Positions 1-8,219 of a stretch of DNA of 64,000 nucleotides are shown one piece after another. The stretch comes from Massilia mucilaginosa. GTDB lineage: Bacteria > Pseudomonadota > Gammaproteobacteria > Burkholderiales > Burkholderiaceae_D. The stretch spans positions 1 to 64,000 of the forward strand of contig NZ_WHJH01000012.1 in NCBI RefSeq assembly GCF_011682145.1, given 5' to 3'. The position numbers and the translations under genes are program-made. Each line of letters starts with the position of its first letter. Positions within the stretch are counted from its first letter, which is position 1. The notes below the pieces were generated by a model. That model was not told the origin of the DNA. It did not search any database and saw nothing but the letters and a program-made list of their open reading frames with translations.

Positions 1-121
1 GCTGCTCTGAGGTAGAATTCATGTCGGGCAAGGTGGCGTTTTTGTTGATAGCTGTGTTTCTAGATAACTCACATTTTATCAATCACTTACGGCATTCTTG
101 CCCTTTTTTATGCAAAATTCA

Positions 122-290
122 GGCTAGCAGTCTGTCGGACTTGGGATCGTCGGCTGCAAAAATACCTGGGATGGTCCATATTTCGCCTCTTTCTCGGCCA
201 ATAGCTCGCTATTGGCACTGCGAAATCGTCAAAATCTGGCCTCGCCCAGCTATTTTCTCGCTTCGACTCCCCAAGTCCGACAGGCTAGAC
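122..290. repeat. Intergenic imperfect inverted-repeat element
   Basis: A 14-base arm CTGTCGGACTTGGG at 132-145 is repeated inverted at 270-283, and both arms are followed outward by a CTAGC motif. Between them lies a perfect hairpin, GCCAATAGC at 197-205 and GCTATTGGC at 208-216 with a two-base loop. The structure fills the gap just downstream of the TauE gene, so it could also act as a terminator. No transposase is visible. I read it as a small palindromic repeat of the kind scattered in these genomes; that it is dispersed is an inference, since only one copy lies in this window. Confidence 0.55.
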
Positions 291-1082
291 AATGGCGCGC
301 ACCAGGAGCGCGACCGCCACCAGCGCCGACACCAGCGCAAAACCCTGTTGCAGGCGGGCACCCGGCAGACGCGCCGCCACCAGCCGCCCGGCGCTCATGC
401 CGGCCAGCGCGCCCAGCGCGAACGGCCAGGCCACCGCCCATTGCAGATGCCCAGTGGCGGCGCTGGCGGCCACGCCCGACATCGAGACCAGTGCGATGAC
501 CGCCAGCGAGGTCGCCAGCACCGATTGCGTGCCCAGGTCGGTGAAGCGCTGCAGCGCAGGCACCATGACGAAGCCGCCGCCCACGCCCAGCAAGCCGGAC
601 AAGCCCCCCGCCACCAGCCCGGAACAGCACAGCGCCCGTGCGCACGGCGCCGTCCAATTCAGTTTGCCGCGCGCGAGGTCGAGCCGGCACGGCGGCGGCT
701 TGCGGCGTGGCGCCGGCGCGTCAAGCGTGCAGCGCGAGCGGCGCCAGGTGCGCACCGCCACGTACAGCAGCACGATGGCGAAGACGGCCGTCAGCGGCCG
801 GTTCGGCATGCGCTGCGCCAGCCACAGCCCGAGCGGCGAACATACCACCCCGGCGGCGGCCACCAGCAGCGCCGCCTTGTAGCGCACGGTGCCGCTGCGC
901 AGGCCCATGCCCGCCCCGAGGCTGGCCGCCAGGCCGACCGCCACCAAACCGATCGGCCCCGCCTCGGCCATCGACAATCCGGCGCCGAACACCAGCAGCG
1001 GCACGGCCAGGATGCCGCCGCCGGCGCCGGTCAGCGCCAGCACGATGCCGACCGCGAAACCGAGCAGCGCGACGAGCGTCAC
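285..1082 (-). CDS. Sulfite exporter TauE/SafE family permease
   Basis: A 265-residue polytopic inner membrane protein of the TauE/SafE family, which exports sulfite or related sulfur anions. Both halves carry the family glycine-rich loop: LTGAGGGILAVPLL near the N-terminus and LLGVGGGFVMVPAL in the second half, each inside a hydrophobic segment, with a basic loop between the halves. I chose a GTG start at 1080-1082, 10 bases after the stop of the upstream oxidoreductase, because the protein becomes hydrophobic at once from there; a longer reading adds an arginine-rich stretch unlike this family. It is the last gene of the persulfide dioxygenase-SQR operon, so it probably exports sulfite or thiosulfate made by those enzymes. 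Confidence 0.85.
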   Translation of the reverse strand: MTLVALLGFAVGIVLALTGAGGGILAVPLLVFGAGLSMAEAGPIGLVAVGLAASLGAGMGLRSGTVRYKAALLVAAAGVVCSPLGLWLAQRMPNRPLTAVFAIVLLYVAVRTWRRSRCTLDAPAPRRKPPPCRLDLARGKLNWTAPCARALCCSGLVAGGLSGLLGVGGGFVMVPALQRFTDLGTQSVLATSLAVIALVSMSGVAASAATGHLQWAVAWPFALGALAGMSAGRLVAARLPGARLQQGFALVSALVAVALLVRAIV

Positions 1083-1092
1083 CGCGCAGGCC

Positions 1093-2343
1093 TCACGCGT
1101 CCGCCAGGGCCGGCCTGGCCAGCCATTCGCGTCCCTTGAGCATGCCGCGCCAGTACAGCGGCGGCAAAATCCGCTCCTTGAGCAGCCACGCCAGCCGCGA
1201 TGGGCGCGTGCCATCGATCAGCCAGGACGGAAAACTCGGCGCCAGCTTGCCGCCGTAATTGAACTCGGCCAGCACGACCTTGCCCCGCTCCACCGTCAGC
1301 GGGCAAGCCCCGTAGCCGTCGTAACGGGCCACGCCGGCCGCCTTGCCCAGCGCCGCCAGCACATTGTGCGCCACCACCGGCGCCTGCTTGCGCGCCGCCG
1401 CCGCCGTCTTGGCGTTGCCGGCATTGATGGCGTCGCCCAGCGCATGGATGTTGCTCCAATGCTTGTGGCGCAGGGTGGCCGGATCCACATCGATCCAGCC
1501 GGCGCCATCGGCCAGGGGACTGACCCGCACGAAGTCCGGCACCACCTGGGGCGGCACCACATGCAGCAGGTCGAAGGAGCGCGTGACCGACTCCTTCGAC
1601 CCGTCCGCATGCAGGCGCGTAAACGTGGCGCGCCGCGCCGGGCCATCGACTGCGCTCAAGGTGTGACCCAGATGCAGGCCGATGCCATAGCCGTTCACAT
1701 ACCGCATCAGCGCCGGCACATACTCGGGCACGCCGAACAGGGCCGGCGCGGCGCTGCAAAAGTCGACCCGCACCTGCCCGAGCAAGCCGCTGCGCTTCCA
1801 GTGGTCGGCCGACAGGTACAGCGCCTTTTGCGGCGCGCCCGCGCATTTGATGGGCGCCGGCGGCTGCGTAAAAATGGCCTGGCCGGCGCGCAGGCTGCGC
1901 ACCAGTTGCCAGGTATAGGGCGCCAGGTGGACCAGGTAGTTCGAGGTCACGCCATTGCTGCCGAGCGTCTGCGGCAGCCCGGCGATGGCATTCCAGTCGA
2001 GTTTGAGGCCGGGGCACAGCACCAGCTGCCCGTAGCACACCATGCGAAAGCCGTCGAGGATGACCGCATTGCGCTCCGGCTCGAACGCCGCCACCGCCGC
2101 CTTGATCCACTTGACCCCGCGCGGAATCACCGACGCCATGGCGCGCGCCGTCTGCGCGGCATCGAACACGCCGGCGCCCACCAGGGTCCAGCCGGGCTGG
2201 TAGTAATGCACGTCGGCCGGGTCGACGATGGCGATGTCGAGGCCCGGGTCGCGCGCCAGCAGGCTGGCCGCCGCCGCAATGCCCGCCGCGCCGCCGCCGA
2301 TGATGAGCACTTCGTGCCGGTCCATGGTGCCGTTCACGCTCAC
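1093..2343 (-). CDS. sqr: Sulfide:quinone oxidoreductase (FAD-dependent)
   Basis: A 416-residue flavoprotein that would oxidise sulfide at the membrane and pass electrons to quinone, releasing persulfide. The N-terminus has the dinucleotide-binding loop IIGGGAAGIAAA (residues 14-25) and the family DPADVHYYQPGW segment. Two cysteines sit where the redox pair of this class is expected: C167 in IKCAGAPQK and C347 in GYGACPLT. The C-terminal ALGDAINAG flavin motif is present. The first codon is GTG at 2341-2343 overlapping the stop of the dioxygenase gene by four bases (GTGA), which implies translational coupling; an ATG six codons later is an alternative. The pairing with a persulfide dioxygenase and FisR supports the function. 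Confidence 0.88.
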   Translation of the reverse strand: MSVNGTMDRHEVLIIGGGAAGIAAAASLLARDPGLDIAIVDPADVHYYQPGWTLVGAGVFDAAQTARAMASVIPRGVKWIKAAVAAFEPERNAVILDGFRMVCYGQLVLCPGLKLDWNAIAGLPQTLGSNGVTSNYLVHLAPYTWQLVRSLRAGQAIFTQPPAPIKCAGAPQKALYLSADHWKRSGLLGQVRVDFCSAAPALFGVPEYVPALMRYVNGYGIGLHLGHTLSAVDGPARRATFTRLHADGSKESVTRSFDLLHVVPPQVVPDFVRVSPLADGAGWIDVDPATLRHKHWSNIHALGDAINAGNAKTAAAARKQAPVVAHNVLAALGKAAGVARYDGYGACPLTVERGKVVLAEFNYGGKLAPSFPSWLIDGTRPSRLAWLLKERILPPLYWRGMLKGREWLARPALADA

Positions 2344-3221
2344 AGCGCGTTGAGCGGAATTTTCAGGTAGCGCTGGCCGTTCGCTTCCGGTTCCGGAAAC
2401 TGCCCCGCGCGCATATTGATCTGCACCGACGGCAGGATCAGCGCCGGCATCGCCAGGGTGGCGTCGCGCCGGGTGCGCATGGCCACAAAATCATCTTCCC
2501 CGATGCCGCCGCCGACGTGGACGTTGTGGGCGCGTTCCTCGGCCACGCTGCTGACAAAGCGCACTTCCCGTCCGCCGGGCTGGTAGTCGTGGCACATGTA
2601 GAGCAAGGTATCGTCGGGCAAGGCGAGCACCTTGCCGATCGAGCGGTACAGGGTGCCCGCGTCGCCGCCCGGAAAATCGCAGCGCGCGGTGCCGTAGTCG
2701 GGCATGAACAAGGTGTCGCCGACGAACGCGGCAAGGCGTCCGCCGTAGCCCACCACGTAGCTCAGGCAGGCCGGCGTGTGGCCGGGCGTGTGCATGGCGC
2801 TGCATTCCACGCTGCCGATGTGGAACGTCTCGCCGTCGGCGAACAGGTGGTCGAACTGGCTGCCGTCGCGCGCCATGCCGGCCCCGGTATTGAGCAAGGT
2901 GCCGAACACTTCCTGCACGGCGGCGATGTGGCGGCCGATGGCGGTCTTGCCGCCGAGACGGCGTTGCAGGTAGGGTGCGGCGGTCAGGTGGTCGGCGTGG
3001 ACGTGGGTTTCCAGTATCCACTCGACGCTGGCCCCCAGTTCGCCCACGCGCGCGATCAGCCGGTCGGCCGAGGTGGTGCCGGTGCGGCCCGATTTCTGGT
3101 CGAAGTCGAGCACGCTGTCGATCAGGGCGCAACTGTTCGTCGCGGGATCGAGCACCAGGTAACTGACGGTGCTGGTGGCGGCGTCGAAGAAACCTTCGAC
3201 CTGGAATGCGGCTGTGCTCAT
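2340..3221 (-). CDS. pdo: Persulfide dioxygenase, MBL-fold (ETHE1/PDO type)
   Basis: A 293-residue metallo-beta-lactamase-fold enzyme predicted to oxidise glutathione persulfide to sulfite using non-heme iron. The metal motif HVHADH is at residues 73-78, with further ligands in the GHTPACL and MCHDY segments. It has no rhodanese domain and its length fits stand-alone PDO. A GGAG ribosome site precedes the ATG at 3221. It is the first gene of the operon pdo-sqr-tauE and is read away from fisR; a sigma54 promoter lies about 35-50 bases upstream. The three products form a route: sulfide to persulfide (SQR), persulfide to sulfite (PDO), sulfite out (TauE). Confidence 0.9.
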   Translation of the reverse strand: MSTAAFQVEGFFDAATSTVSYLVLDPATNSCALIDSVLDFDQKSGRTGTTSADRLIARVGELGASVEWILETHVHADHLTAAPYLQRRLGGKTAIGRHIAAVQEVFGTLLNTGAGMARDGSQFDHLFADGETFHIGSVECSAMHTPGHTPACLSYVVGYGGRLAAFVGDTLFMPDYGTARCDFPGGDAGTLYRSIGKVLALPDDTLLYMCHDYQPGGREVRFVSSVAEERAHNVHVGGGIGEDDFVAMRTRRDATLAMPALILPSVQINMRAGQFPEPEANGQRYLKIPLNAL

Positions 3222-3256
3222 GCGTGGGTACTCTCCTGTGGATACCCGGTAGACAA

Positions 3257-3272
3257 CGCAAAACGCATGCCA
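3257..3272 (-). promoter_or_regulatory. Sigma54 (-24/-12) promoter of pdo-sqr-tauE
   Basis: On the minus strand the sequence reads TGGCATGCGTTTTGCG. GG and GC are separated by exactly 10 bases, the spacing required for a sigma54 promoter, and TGGCA and TTGC match the consensus boxes. The predicted transcript start is near 3246, about 25 bases before the pdo start codon. A sigma54-dependent activator gene (fisR) is the next gene on the other side. Confidence 0.8.
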
Positions 3273-3303
3273 GAGCGTCCACGTGCCGAAACCATGATCC
3301 AGG

Positions 3304-3321
3304 TCCTTGATTTATCAAGGA
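3304..3321. promoter_or_regulatory. Palindrome TCCTTGA-N4-TCAAGGA
   Basis: Perfect seven-base inverted repeat with a TTTA loop between the FisR-type repeats and the sigma54 promoter. It could bind a regulator or an architectural protein, but no protein is assigned to it. Confidence 0.35.
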
Positions 3322-3346
3322 ATTGACATGCCGCCCGGCGCCCGAC

Positions 3347-3399
3347 GCACTGCCATGCGACTGCCACCTGGCAGTGCCACTTGACAGTCATGGCAGTGC
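3347..3399. promoter_or_regulatory. Likely FisR upstream activating sites
   Basis: Four copies of the heptamer ACTGCCA or its complement TGGCAGT lie in 53 bases. The inner pair, 3360-3366 and 3369-3375, is separated by two bases. The outer pair GCACTGCCATG (3347-3357) and CATGGCAGTGC (3389-3399) is an exact 11-base inverted repeat. They sit about 100-150 bases upstream of the predicted pdo transcript start, a normal position for a sigma54 activator, and directly before fisR, so autoregulation is possible. Assignment to FisR is an inference from position. Confidence 0.65.
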
Positions 3400-3434
3400 T
3401 GCGCCACCATGCGCCCCTGACCAGGAGCCGCCCC

Positions 3435-4733
3435 ATGCCCACCGACCCGACCAAAGCAGCGCCAATCGCCACGCCCTCCGCGCAGGTGCAGTCGCTGGTA
3501 TCGTTCCTCGAACACGAGGCGCAGCCAATGATCGTGCTCGACCCCGACTACAACATCCTGGCCGCCAACGGCGCTTACCGGCGCCAGTTCGGCGGCACCG
3601 GCAAGCCCTTCATCGGCCAGAAGTGCTATCGCGTCTCGCATCACTACGATCTGCCGTGCGACCAGGCGGGGGAGCACTGCCCGATGAAGAAAGCGCAGGA
3701 GCTGCGCGGTCCGGACCGCGTGCTGCACATTCACCACACGCCGCGCGGGCCAGAACACGTGGATGTGGAGTTGCGCCCGATCTTCGATGAACACGGGGCG
3801 ATTAACGCCTACGTCGAGCGCTTGTCGACCGTGCGCAGCGCGTCGGCGCAGCCCAGCGGCGACGGTCTGGTCGGCCGTTCGCCCGCCTTCAACCAGGCGC
3901 TGGCCGCGCTGCAGCGGGTGGCGCCGTCGATGCTGCCGGTGCTGCTGCTGGGAGAATCCGGGACCGGCAAGGAACTGTTCGCGCGCGCCGTGCACGCCAC
4001 CAGCGCCCGCGCGGGCGGCCCGCTGGTCGTGGTCGACTGCTCGGGCCTGAGCGAAACCCTGTTCGAGAGCGAATTGTTCGGCCATGAAAAAGGCGCGTTC
4101 ACCGGCGCGGCGGTCCGCAAACCGGGGCTGGTGGACACGGCGCAGGACGGCACCATCTTCCTCGATGAAATCGGCGACGTGCCGCTGGCGATGCAGGTCA
4201 AGCTGCTGCGCCTGATCGAAACCGGCACCTACCGCCGCGTGGGCGGGGTGGAAACCCTGCACGCCAATTTTCGCCTGGTGGCGGCCACCCACAAACCGCT
4301 CGCGGAGATGGTCGCGCGCGGCGAGTTTCGGCAGGACCTGTACTACCGCATCAACGCCTTTCCGATCCGCCTGCCGCCGCTGCGCGAACGCGCCGACGAT
4401 ATCGCCCTGCTGGCCAATTCCTTCCTGGCGCGCCCAAGCGCCATGCGCACGGTGAGCATCGACGCGGACGCGCTGGCGCAGTTGCAGCGGCGCCCATGGC
4501 CGGGCAATATCCGCGAACTGCGCAACGTGCTCGAACGCGCCAGCCTGTTCGCCGACGATGGCGTGATCCGCGTCGCGCATCTGCCGCCGGCGCCGGCGCA
4601 GCCCGCCCCGGCCGCGCCGGCCGGCAGCGCCGTGCCGGTCCACTTCGACGGCACCCGCAGCGAACTGGCAGCGCACCTGGGCATCAGCGAGCGTACGCTG
4701 TACCGGCGCCTCAAGCAGCAGGGAGAATTCTGA
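3435..4733 (+). CDS. fisR: Sigma54-dependent sulfide-responsive activator FisR
   Basis: A 432-residue bacterial enhancer-binding protein. The N-terminal PAS-like sensor holds three cysteines C64, C75 and C82 with spacing C-x10-C-x6-C, the pattern of FisR proteins that sense sulfane sulfur. The AAA+ domain has Walker A GESGTGKE, the sigma54 contact loop GAFTGA and Walker B IFLDEIGD. The C-terminus is a Fis-type helix-turn-helix ([15 protein letters not shown]). I start at the ATG at 3435, which follows an AGGAG site by seven bases, rather than at upstream codons. It is divergent from pdo-sqr-tauE, whose sigma54 promoter and palindromic sites lie between. It probably switches that operon on when sulfide or polysulfide accumulates. 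Confidence 0.93.
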   Translation: MPTDPTKAAPIATPSAQVQSLVSFLEHEAQPMIVLDPDYNILAANGAYRRQFGGTGKPFIGQKCYRVSHHYDLPCDQAGEHCPMKKAQELRGPDRVLHIHHTPRGPEHVDVELRPIFDEHGAINAYVERLSTVRSASAQPSGDGLVGRSPAFNQALAALQRVAPSMLPVLLLGESGTGKELFARAVHATSARAGGPLVVVDCSGLSETLFESELFGHEKGAFTGAAVRKPGLVDTAQDGTIFLDEIGDVPLAMQVKLLRLIETGTYRRVGGVETLHANFRLVAATHKPLAEMVARGEFRQDLYYRINAFPIRLPPLRERADDIALLANSFLARPSAMRTVSIDADALAQLQRRPWPGNIRELRNVLERASLFADDGVIRVAHLPPAPAQPAPAAPAGSAVPVHFDGTRSELAAHLGISERTLYRRLKQQGEF

Positions 4734-4809
4734 TCGCGCAACGCCATTTGGCAGAGATACTCCCACCTTGGCAGCATACATTCAACGGTTTATGACCGCG
4801 TTCGCGAAG

Positions 4810-4925
4810 ATATCGGCGTGTCCGACATCGCCTGGTGCCAGCGCCATGGCGGCACGGTGCGCCTGCAGCGACGGCCCCGGCCACGGCAGCCGCTTCGAGA
4901 TCGCGCTCCCGGTGGTGGTGGCCGC
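4810..4925 (+). pseudogene. Remnant of a histidine kinase C-terminus
   Basis: A short plus-strand stretch reads as the end of an HATPase domain if one frameshift is allowed: RHGGTVRLQ in one frame, then SDGPGHGSRFEIALP in another. This matches the usual G2-box region (HGGTV...GxGSxFxxxLP) of sensor kinases. There is no start codon, no upstream kinase sequence, and it runs into the 3-prime end of the opposite-strand kinase gene. I interpret it as a relic of a lost kinase gene downstream of fisR. Confidence 0.5.
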
Positions 4926-6848
4926 TCAGGCGACGTCGGCCAGCACGTCCATCAGGCGGCCGGTGTCGACCGGCTTGACCATGTGCTGGTCGAACCCGGC
5001 GGCCTCGCTGCGCTGGCGGTCGCTCTCCTGGCCGTAGCCGGTAATGGCCACCAGCAGCGCGCCGCGCGTGTGCGGATGGCCGCGCAGGCGCGCCGCCAGG
5101 GCGTTGCCGTCCATTTCGGGCAGGCCGATATCGAGCAGGCAGACGTCGAAACGGGCCGTTTCGATGCGTGCCAGCGCGTCCCTGGCCGAATGCTCGACCG
5201 TCATGCGGTGCCCCGCGGCTTCGAGCAGCATGGCCAGCATGGCGGCGGCGTCGACGTTATCGTCCACCACCAGAATATCGAGCGTGCGCGGCTGGCCGGC
5301 CAGGCGCTCGGGAGCGCGCGCGGCCAGTGGCGCCTCGCGCCCGTCGCGCAGGCGCGGCAGCGAGACGCTGAAGGTGCTGCCGGCGCCGGTCCCCGCGCTG
5401 AAACACGCCACCGTGCCGCCATGCATCTCGACCAGGCTTTTGACCAGCGCCAGCCCCAGGCCGAGGCCGCCGGCGGTGCGGTCGGACGTATGCTCGGCCT
5501 GGCTGAACAGGTCGAACACGCGGCACGCCAGCTGGTGCTCGATGCCGATGCCGTTGTCGGCCACGCTCAGCGTCACGCGCTCGTCCTCCATGGCGATGCG
5601 CAGGTCGATCTTGCCGCCGTCCGGCGTGTACTTGGCGGCGTTGTTGAGCAGGTTGCCAACGATTTGCACCAGCCGCTTGGCGTCGCCCAGCACCGTGCTG
5701 GCCTCGGGCGGCACATGGATGCACAGTTTGTGGCCGCGGCCGCGGATCAGCGGCGCGCTTTGTTCGACGGCGTCGGCGACGATGTCGCGCAGGTCGAGCG
5801 GCGCCGTGTCGAGCTTGACCACGCCGCCGGTCACGCGCGAGACGTCCAGCAGGTCGTTGACCAGATGCGTCATGTGGCTCACCTGGCGGCTGATGATTTC
5901 GCTGGTCTTGCGCACCCGCGCCTCGTCGAACTTGCCCAGCTTGAGCAGTTCGGCGGCGGCGCCGATAGGGGCCAGCGGATTACGCAGCTCGTGCGCCAGC
6001 ATGGCCAGGAATTCGTCCTTGCGGCGGTCGGCGTCGCGCAGCTTGTCTTCGGCCAGCTTGCGCGCGGTGATATCGGCGATGGTGCCCACCAGTTGCGTGC
6101 GCGGCTGGCCGTCGCCGTCCTGGGGCCGTCCATACAGCTCGATCCAGCGCACCGCGCCGTTCTTGTCGCGCATGCGGCCCTCGAACTGGAAGCGCAGGTC
6201 GCCCGCCACGCTGGCGGCAACCGCCTGCGCAAAGCGCGCGACGTCGTCGGGATGCAGAAACTCGGCGGCAAAGCGCGTCGCGTTGACCGGCAGGGCTGAA
6301 GGCGCCACGCCGAGGATGGCACAGGTGCGCTCGTTATCCCAGGTGACCTGGTCGGACAGCGGGTCCCAGGTCCACAGGCCCAGTTCAGCCGCCTCGGTGG
6401 CCAGTTCCAGGCGTTCGGCGCTGTGCTGCAGCGCTTCGCCGGCCTGGCGCTCGCCGCTGACGTCGCGCGAGATGGCCAGGATGCGCTCGAGCTGGTGATC
6501 GGCGCCGAAGATCGGGGCGACGATCACCGCCCACCATTTCGGCGTGCCTTTGGCGGTCGGACAGAACGCGTCGAAGCGGCTGGTGGCGCCGCTGCGCGCG
6601 GCCGCGAGCGCCGTCAAGACCGTGGCCGCCATCTCGTGCGGCCACAGGCTGGCCCAGGGCAGGCCGACCAGTGGCGCAAAGTCGTCGATCTCCATCGCGC
6701 ACTGGCCGTTCCTGTTCATCGAGAGAATATGGCCGCCGTTGTCGAGCACTTTCACGCAATCGGGGCTGCTTTCGTACATGGCCGGGCCAATGTCCGGGAC
6801 GATGGAGGCAGGCCGGACAACACTGCTGGCGGATGGGAAATCGGACAT
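4926..6848 (-). CDS. PAS-PAS hybrid sensor histidine kinase with receiver
   Basis: A 640-residue soluble hybrid kinase. Two PAS domains (about 24-130 and 150-265, the second with a PAC motif) are followed by a HisKA domain with phospho-acceptor H286 in AHELRNPLAP. The HATPase domain has the N box NNAAKYTPDGG and G boxes DNGIGI and GLGLGLALVK. A C-terminal receiver starts at ILVVDD (525) with phospho-acceptor D573 in LLDIGLPEMDG. No transmembrane segment is visible, so it senses something in the cytoplasm, perhaps redox or a ligand through PAS. No cognate regulator is adjacent. Its partner and signal cannot be read from the sequence. Confidence 0.9.
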   Translation of the reverse strand: MSDFPSASSVVRPASIVPDIGPAMYESSPDCVKVLDNGGHILSMNRNGQCAMEIDDFAPLVGLPWASLWPHEMAATVLTALAAARSGATSRFDAFCPTAKGTPKWWAVIVAPIFGADHQLERILAISRDVSGERQAGEALQHSAERLELATEAAELGLWTWDPLSDQVTWDNERTCAILGVAPSALPVNATRFAAEFLHPDDVARFAQAVAASVAGDLRFQFEGRMRDKNGAVRWIELYGRPQDGDGQPRTQLVGTIADITARKLAEDKLRDADRRKDEFLAMLAHELRNPLAPIGAAAELLKLGKFDEARVRKTSEIISRQVSHMTHLVNDLLDVSRVTGGVVKLDTAPLDLRDIVADAVEQSAPLIRGRGHKLCIHVPPEASTVLGDAKRLVQIVGNLLNNAAKYTPDGGKIDLRIAMEDERVTLSVADNGIGIEHQLACRVFDLFSQAEHTSDRTAGGLGLGLALVKSLVEMHGGTVACFSAGTGAGSTFSVSLPRLRDGREAPLAARAPERLAGQPRTLDILVVDDNVDAAAMLAMLLEAAGHRMTVEHSARDALARIETARFDVCLLDIGLPEMDGNALAARLRGHPHTRGALLVAITGYGQESDRQRSEAAGFDQHMVKPVDTGRLMDVLADVA

Positions 6849-6978
6849 GGTGAATCAGTTCTTTTCGACGAGCATGCCCAAAGCGGCTATGCCTCGATTC
6901 TACTGACTTGATACCGAAATTCGGTACGGTAGCAAACATAACCGTCAGCAAACGCGGCGCTACGGCAAAATCGGCGCC

Positions 6979-7228
6979 ATGCCCAACCTCCGCCAGCTGG
7001 ACCCGAATCTGCGCAAGGCGCTCGATGCCCTGCTCGACGAGCGCAACGTGACGCGCGCGGCGGCGCGCCTGAAGCTGACGCAACCTGCCATGAGCGGCAT
7101 GCTCACGCGCCTGCGCGAGAGTGTCGACGATCCGCTGCTGGTGCGCGCGCGCCAGCGACTTGGTGGCGGTGGTGCCGCGCCGGCTGGTCGAGCAACTCGA
7201 CGGCCTGGTGCTGCGTGAAACGCCGCTC
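6979..7228 (+). pseudogene. LysR-type regulator with large internal deletion
   Basis: The first 58 codons are an intact LysR helix-turn-helix ([20 protein letters not shown], then [10 protein letters not shown] and DDPLLVRAR). The sequence then jumps, out of frame, to a stretch that reads [20 protein letters not shown], the normal C-terminal end of a LysR effector domain. About 200 codons in between are missing. The remnant then abuts the truncated SRPBCC gene on the other strand, so the final codons are also lost. It cannot make a working regulator. Confidence 0.8.
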
Positions 7229-7625
7229 TTTCCTGGCTGCGGATGCGCACGCGGCCACCGGGCAGGTCTTCGAGCAGCCAGGCGTGGTGCGCATCGAGGC
7301 GCGTGGCGGCGTCACCCTCGACCCAGCCGTCCCAGGCAACGCGGGCCGGCACACCCGGCGCCGGCGGCTGGTATTCGGTCACTTTGGCGTGCCCGGCGAA
7401 GCCGAAGGTGGTGAAGCGGAAGCGCGCGCCCTGGCTCAAGCGGGGGCCGCTGCCGTCGTCAAAGCTGATGTCGGAGACGTTGCCGTAGCAAGTTGGCCAG
7501 GCCAGCGTATTGTCGAGGCGGGGCCAGACCTCGGCCGCGCCCAGGCCGGCCACGATGATGTCGTTGGAAACGTAGTTGTCGGTGGTGCCGGGCAGATAGC
7601 CTGAGGGCCAGAGGATGTCGCTCAT
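7229..7625 (-). pseudogene. 3-prime truncated SRPBCC (polyketide cyclase-like) gene
   Basis: From an ATG at 7625 the protein begins MSDILWPSGYLPGTTDNYVS and continues through FRFTTFGFAGHAKVTEYQ to EDLPGGRVRI, a typical SRPBCC/START-fold small protein of the kind found beside LysR genes. After about residue 130 the family similarity stops and the frame runs into the antisense of the LysR remnant. The C-terminal helix that closes the ligand pocket is therefore missing. The break coincides with the LysR break at about 7229, so one deletion probably removed the ends of both genes. Confidence 0.7.
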
Positions 7626-7795
7626 TGGGTGAAACCTTTCGATGAAGTGAATTGAAAGGGGAAACACGTGACCGGAGGATCTTGTTTTTCCCGCTATTCG
7701 AAGCACTTCATGATGCGTTTACCGCTGATATACGTCCAATCCTCGTTCATTATTGCGGCCATCAGGATTGGCGATACCGGAACGCACCAAAAGCG

Positions 7796-8137
7796 TCACC
7801 CTATCACCACATTGCCAGCGTCGCCGTACGGCATGGCCAGTGCAATCGCCTCCAGGATGTTCCCCAAACGACATTACCAATAATCTCTTTCCTCCTCCTC
7901 GACCAGGTCCCACATGATGAGCACCTCACGTTTCAGGTCGGCCAGTTCGGCACCGGAGACGTCAACCGTATTTTCATCGAGAAGGCGCGGAAGAAGAACC
8001 AAGCCGGCCCCGATGGCGACGTCGCTACCGTAGAAAGACTGACGGGTGGTCTCCACGCCAGCCACCCAGGAGGTCAAGGGCAGGTCGTTCCACTTGCCGT
8101 CTTGATCGATATACTGCGCAGTAACGCTGAGTGTCAT
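7796..8137 (-). pseudogene. Small acidic protein gene interrupted by an in-frame stop
   Basis: From an ATG at 8137, preceded by AAGGA, the frame encodes MTLSVTAQYIDQDGKW and continues to EEEERDYW, where a TAA occurs at 7874-7876. After it the same frame stays open and reads CRLGNILEAIALAMPY up to VVIG and a TGA near 7796. The second part looks like the natural C-terminal helix of the same small protein, so the TAA is probably a nonsense mutation. If it is a true end, the product is an 87-residue protein. Function unknown; the composition recalls small immunity proteins, but I cannot name a family. Confidence 0.5.
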
Positions 8138-8219
8138 GTCTAGTCCTTGTTCAAGTCGCTCTTGGACACGCGCCAGGGACAAGTTGGTATCTCCCGGGCA
8201 GCGCGCTACCGAGTAAAGT

